A DNA stretch of 6,798 nucleotides from Paraprevotella sp. Lineage in GTDB: Bacteria; Bacteroidota; Bacteroidia; Bacteroidales; Bacteroidaceae. The notes under the pieces are model-generated. The model made no database searches, was not told the origin of the DNA, and worked only from the letters and a program-made list of their open reading frames with translations. The position numbers and the translations under genes are program-made. Shown piece after piece: positions 6,011-6,798 of the stretch (position 1 is its first letter; each line of letters starts with the position of its first letter). The stretch lies in assembly GCA_021205005.1 (NCBI GenBank), contig JAJPYK010000097.1, positions 1 through 6,798 of the forward strand. Direction: 5' to 3'.

Positions 6011-6092
6011 GGCAATAAAATCGAAAGCTTTTTGAAAAAGATGCACATTTATGCGACATTGCCCCCTCTACGTCATCATGATTTGGGTCTGC

Positions 6093-6126
6093 AATATCCC
6101 CGAAGACAAGTAGCAAGGATATTTTT
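6093..6126 (+). repeat. 7-bp inverted repeat followed by a T run, between the XRE gene and pyrK
   Basis: AATATCC (6093-6099) pairs with GGATATT (6117-6123) across a 17-nt loop and is followed by TTT. The T run is on the plus strand, while both flanking genes run on the minus strand, so it does not obviously end either message. The rest of 5976-6146 shows no gene that I can support. Confidence 0.3.
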
Positions 6127-6146
6127 GTATAAGAATCATCATAAAA

Positions 6147-6644
6147 TCAACTGAAAACCTCAAAAGTTCCATCATCAAAGAAAATCCTGATCTCTACAAT
6201 CTTTCTCTCCGGTTTGTCTATATATTTTATTACCTCTCGTACAACCGGTACAGACTGTTCTCCCGGTCGATTAGCCTTCTGTCCATCCGTCCCATAAGAA
6301 GAAGACGCACTTTCTGCATTCCCGGCTTCAGAAGACGGGAACAAAGTCGGGGCTTCCTCACAACGGTCTTTACCTACTTGCCCCGTCCTGTCAGAAGATC
6401 CGTTTTCCTCTTTGTTGGTTTCATCTGAAACGGTTGTATACATCTCTCCTTCGCCAAACATCAACCAATTGCAATTAATGTCGGGAAAGCGACGATGGAT
6501 GTCACTTACATGGTTGTTCGTCGGATTAGTTTTACCATTAAATATGTTTGACAAAGAAGCCGGAGATACGTCTATGGCTTTAGCAAACTCCTGTTGGGTC
6601 ATGTTCTCCTGCCTCATGATCTGCAAGATTCTATCTTTCATCAT
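6147..6644 (-). CDS. XRE-family helix-turn-helix transcriptional regulator
   Basis: A 165-residue DNA-binding protein. Residues 4-66 form a Cro/C1-type HTH domain: the recognition unit is TQQEFAKAID (16-25), a turn, then SPASLSNIFNG (27-37). It ends with the INCNWLMFGEGEMY segment (56-69), commonly seen in Bacteroidetes regulators of this type. A low-complexity linker rich in Ser, Glu, Gly and Asn spans about 70-132. The C-terminal segment (VVREVIKYIDKP... KIVEIRIFFDDGTFEVF, 134-164) is a short beta-rich motif that I associate with Bacteroidetes regulators, though its role is unknown. Start at ATG 6644 (or ATG 6641). The gene has its own promoter with a dyad between it and the start codon, so autoregulation is plausible. 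Targets cannot be told. Its 183-bp distance from pyrK suggests a separate transcript. Confidence 0.88.
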   Translation of the reverse strand: MMKDRILQIMRQENMTQQEFAKAIDVSPASLSNIFNGKTNPTNNHVSDIHRRFPDINCNWLMFGEGEMYTTVSDETNKEENGSSDRTGQVGKDRCEEAPTLFPSSEAGNAESASSSYGTDGQKANRPGEQSVPVVREVIKYIDKPERKIVEIRIFFDDGTFEVFS

Positions 6645-6659
6645 TTTTTCTACCTACCT

Positions 6660-6691
6660 TAAATATGCACCGTCCGTAGGAGCATGATTTA
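6660..6691. promoter_or_regulatory. Imperfect dyad, candidate operator of the XRE gene
   Basis: AAATATGCACC (6661-6671) and GGAGCATGATTT (6679-6690) are inverted arms around a 7-bp centre, matching except for one extra C and one A/T difference. The site lies directly downstream of the predicted start point of the XRE gene and 16 bp before its ATG, a typical place for an autoregulatory operator. Confidence 0.45.
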
Positions 6692-6697
6692 CGTTCA

Positions 6698-6728
6698 CAA
6701 AGATAAAAATAAAAAGTAGTCCGCACAA
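6698..6728 (-). promoter_or_regulatory. Promoter of the XRE gene
   Basis: On the minus strand, TTG (6728-6726), a 20-bp spacer and TATCTTTG (6705-6698) match the -33/-7 consensus. The start point would be about 6692 and the leader about 48 nt. A second -7-like TATATTTG (6736-6729) lies just upstream but has no TTG at the right distance. Confidence 0.65.
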
Positions 6729-6798
6729 CAAATATAAAACATAAAGATGAATTTATTTCTGTAAACGCCAATATTCATTATGTTTTCAAATCATGAAT

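Noticed and set aside
6075..6082. ATCATGAT 8-bp palindrome between the XRE gene and pyrK
   Set aside because: Too short and isolated in AT-rich DNA to support a site.
6068..6142. 24-residue minus-strand frame downstream of the XRE gene
   Set aside because: Very short, with no ribosome-binding signal and no distinctive composition; it is within chance expectation.

Overview
The window looks like chromosomal DNA from a member of the Bacteroidales, most likely a Bacteroides or close relative. Two signs support this. The proteins resemble Bacteroides versions of housekeeping enzymes as I know them. At least six genes are also preceded by the Bacteroidetes-type promoter (TTG about 19-21 bp upstream of TAnnTTTG, an A-rich leader and no strong Shine-Dalgarno sequence). 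Coding density is ordinary. I see no insertion sequence, CRISPR array, tRNA or rRNA, and no clear prophage structure.

Layout. Left part, plus strand: pheS (phenylalanyl-tRNA synthetase alpha subunit, from its own promoter at the window edge) is followed 6 nt later by a 12-helix major facilitator transporter. The transporter has lost one G in a G run, so the last two membrane helices are out of frame. A 280-bp spacer then leads to a short self-contained unit: consensus promoter, A-rich leader with a repeated AAAGGTAAAA motif, a 61-residue one-helix membrane protein, a possible 14-residue basic peptide, and a structured terminator hairpin. Next comes a hotdog-fold thioesterase of the fluoroacetyl-CoA thioesterase (FlK-like) group with all three catalytic positions present, on its own promoter.

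Middle: a convergent intergenic region carries a 22-bp tandem repeat with an inverted partial copy and strong hairpins. These separate the plus-strand genes from the minus-strand genes.

Right part, minus strand, read right to left: a HTH (XRE-type) regulator with its own promoter and a candidate autoregulatory dyad; then pyrK and pyrD, overlapping by 13 bp, which together encode the NAD-dependent class 1B dihydroorotate dehydrogenase of pyrimidine synthesis; then a small tyrosine-rich lipoprotein with its own promoter.

I did not find a convincing new multi-gene system. The items most worth a second look are the small membrane protein unit at about 2419-2853, the frameshift in the transporter, the intergenic repeat cluster at 3419-3483, and the palindromes in the leaders of pyrK and the XRE gene.
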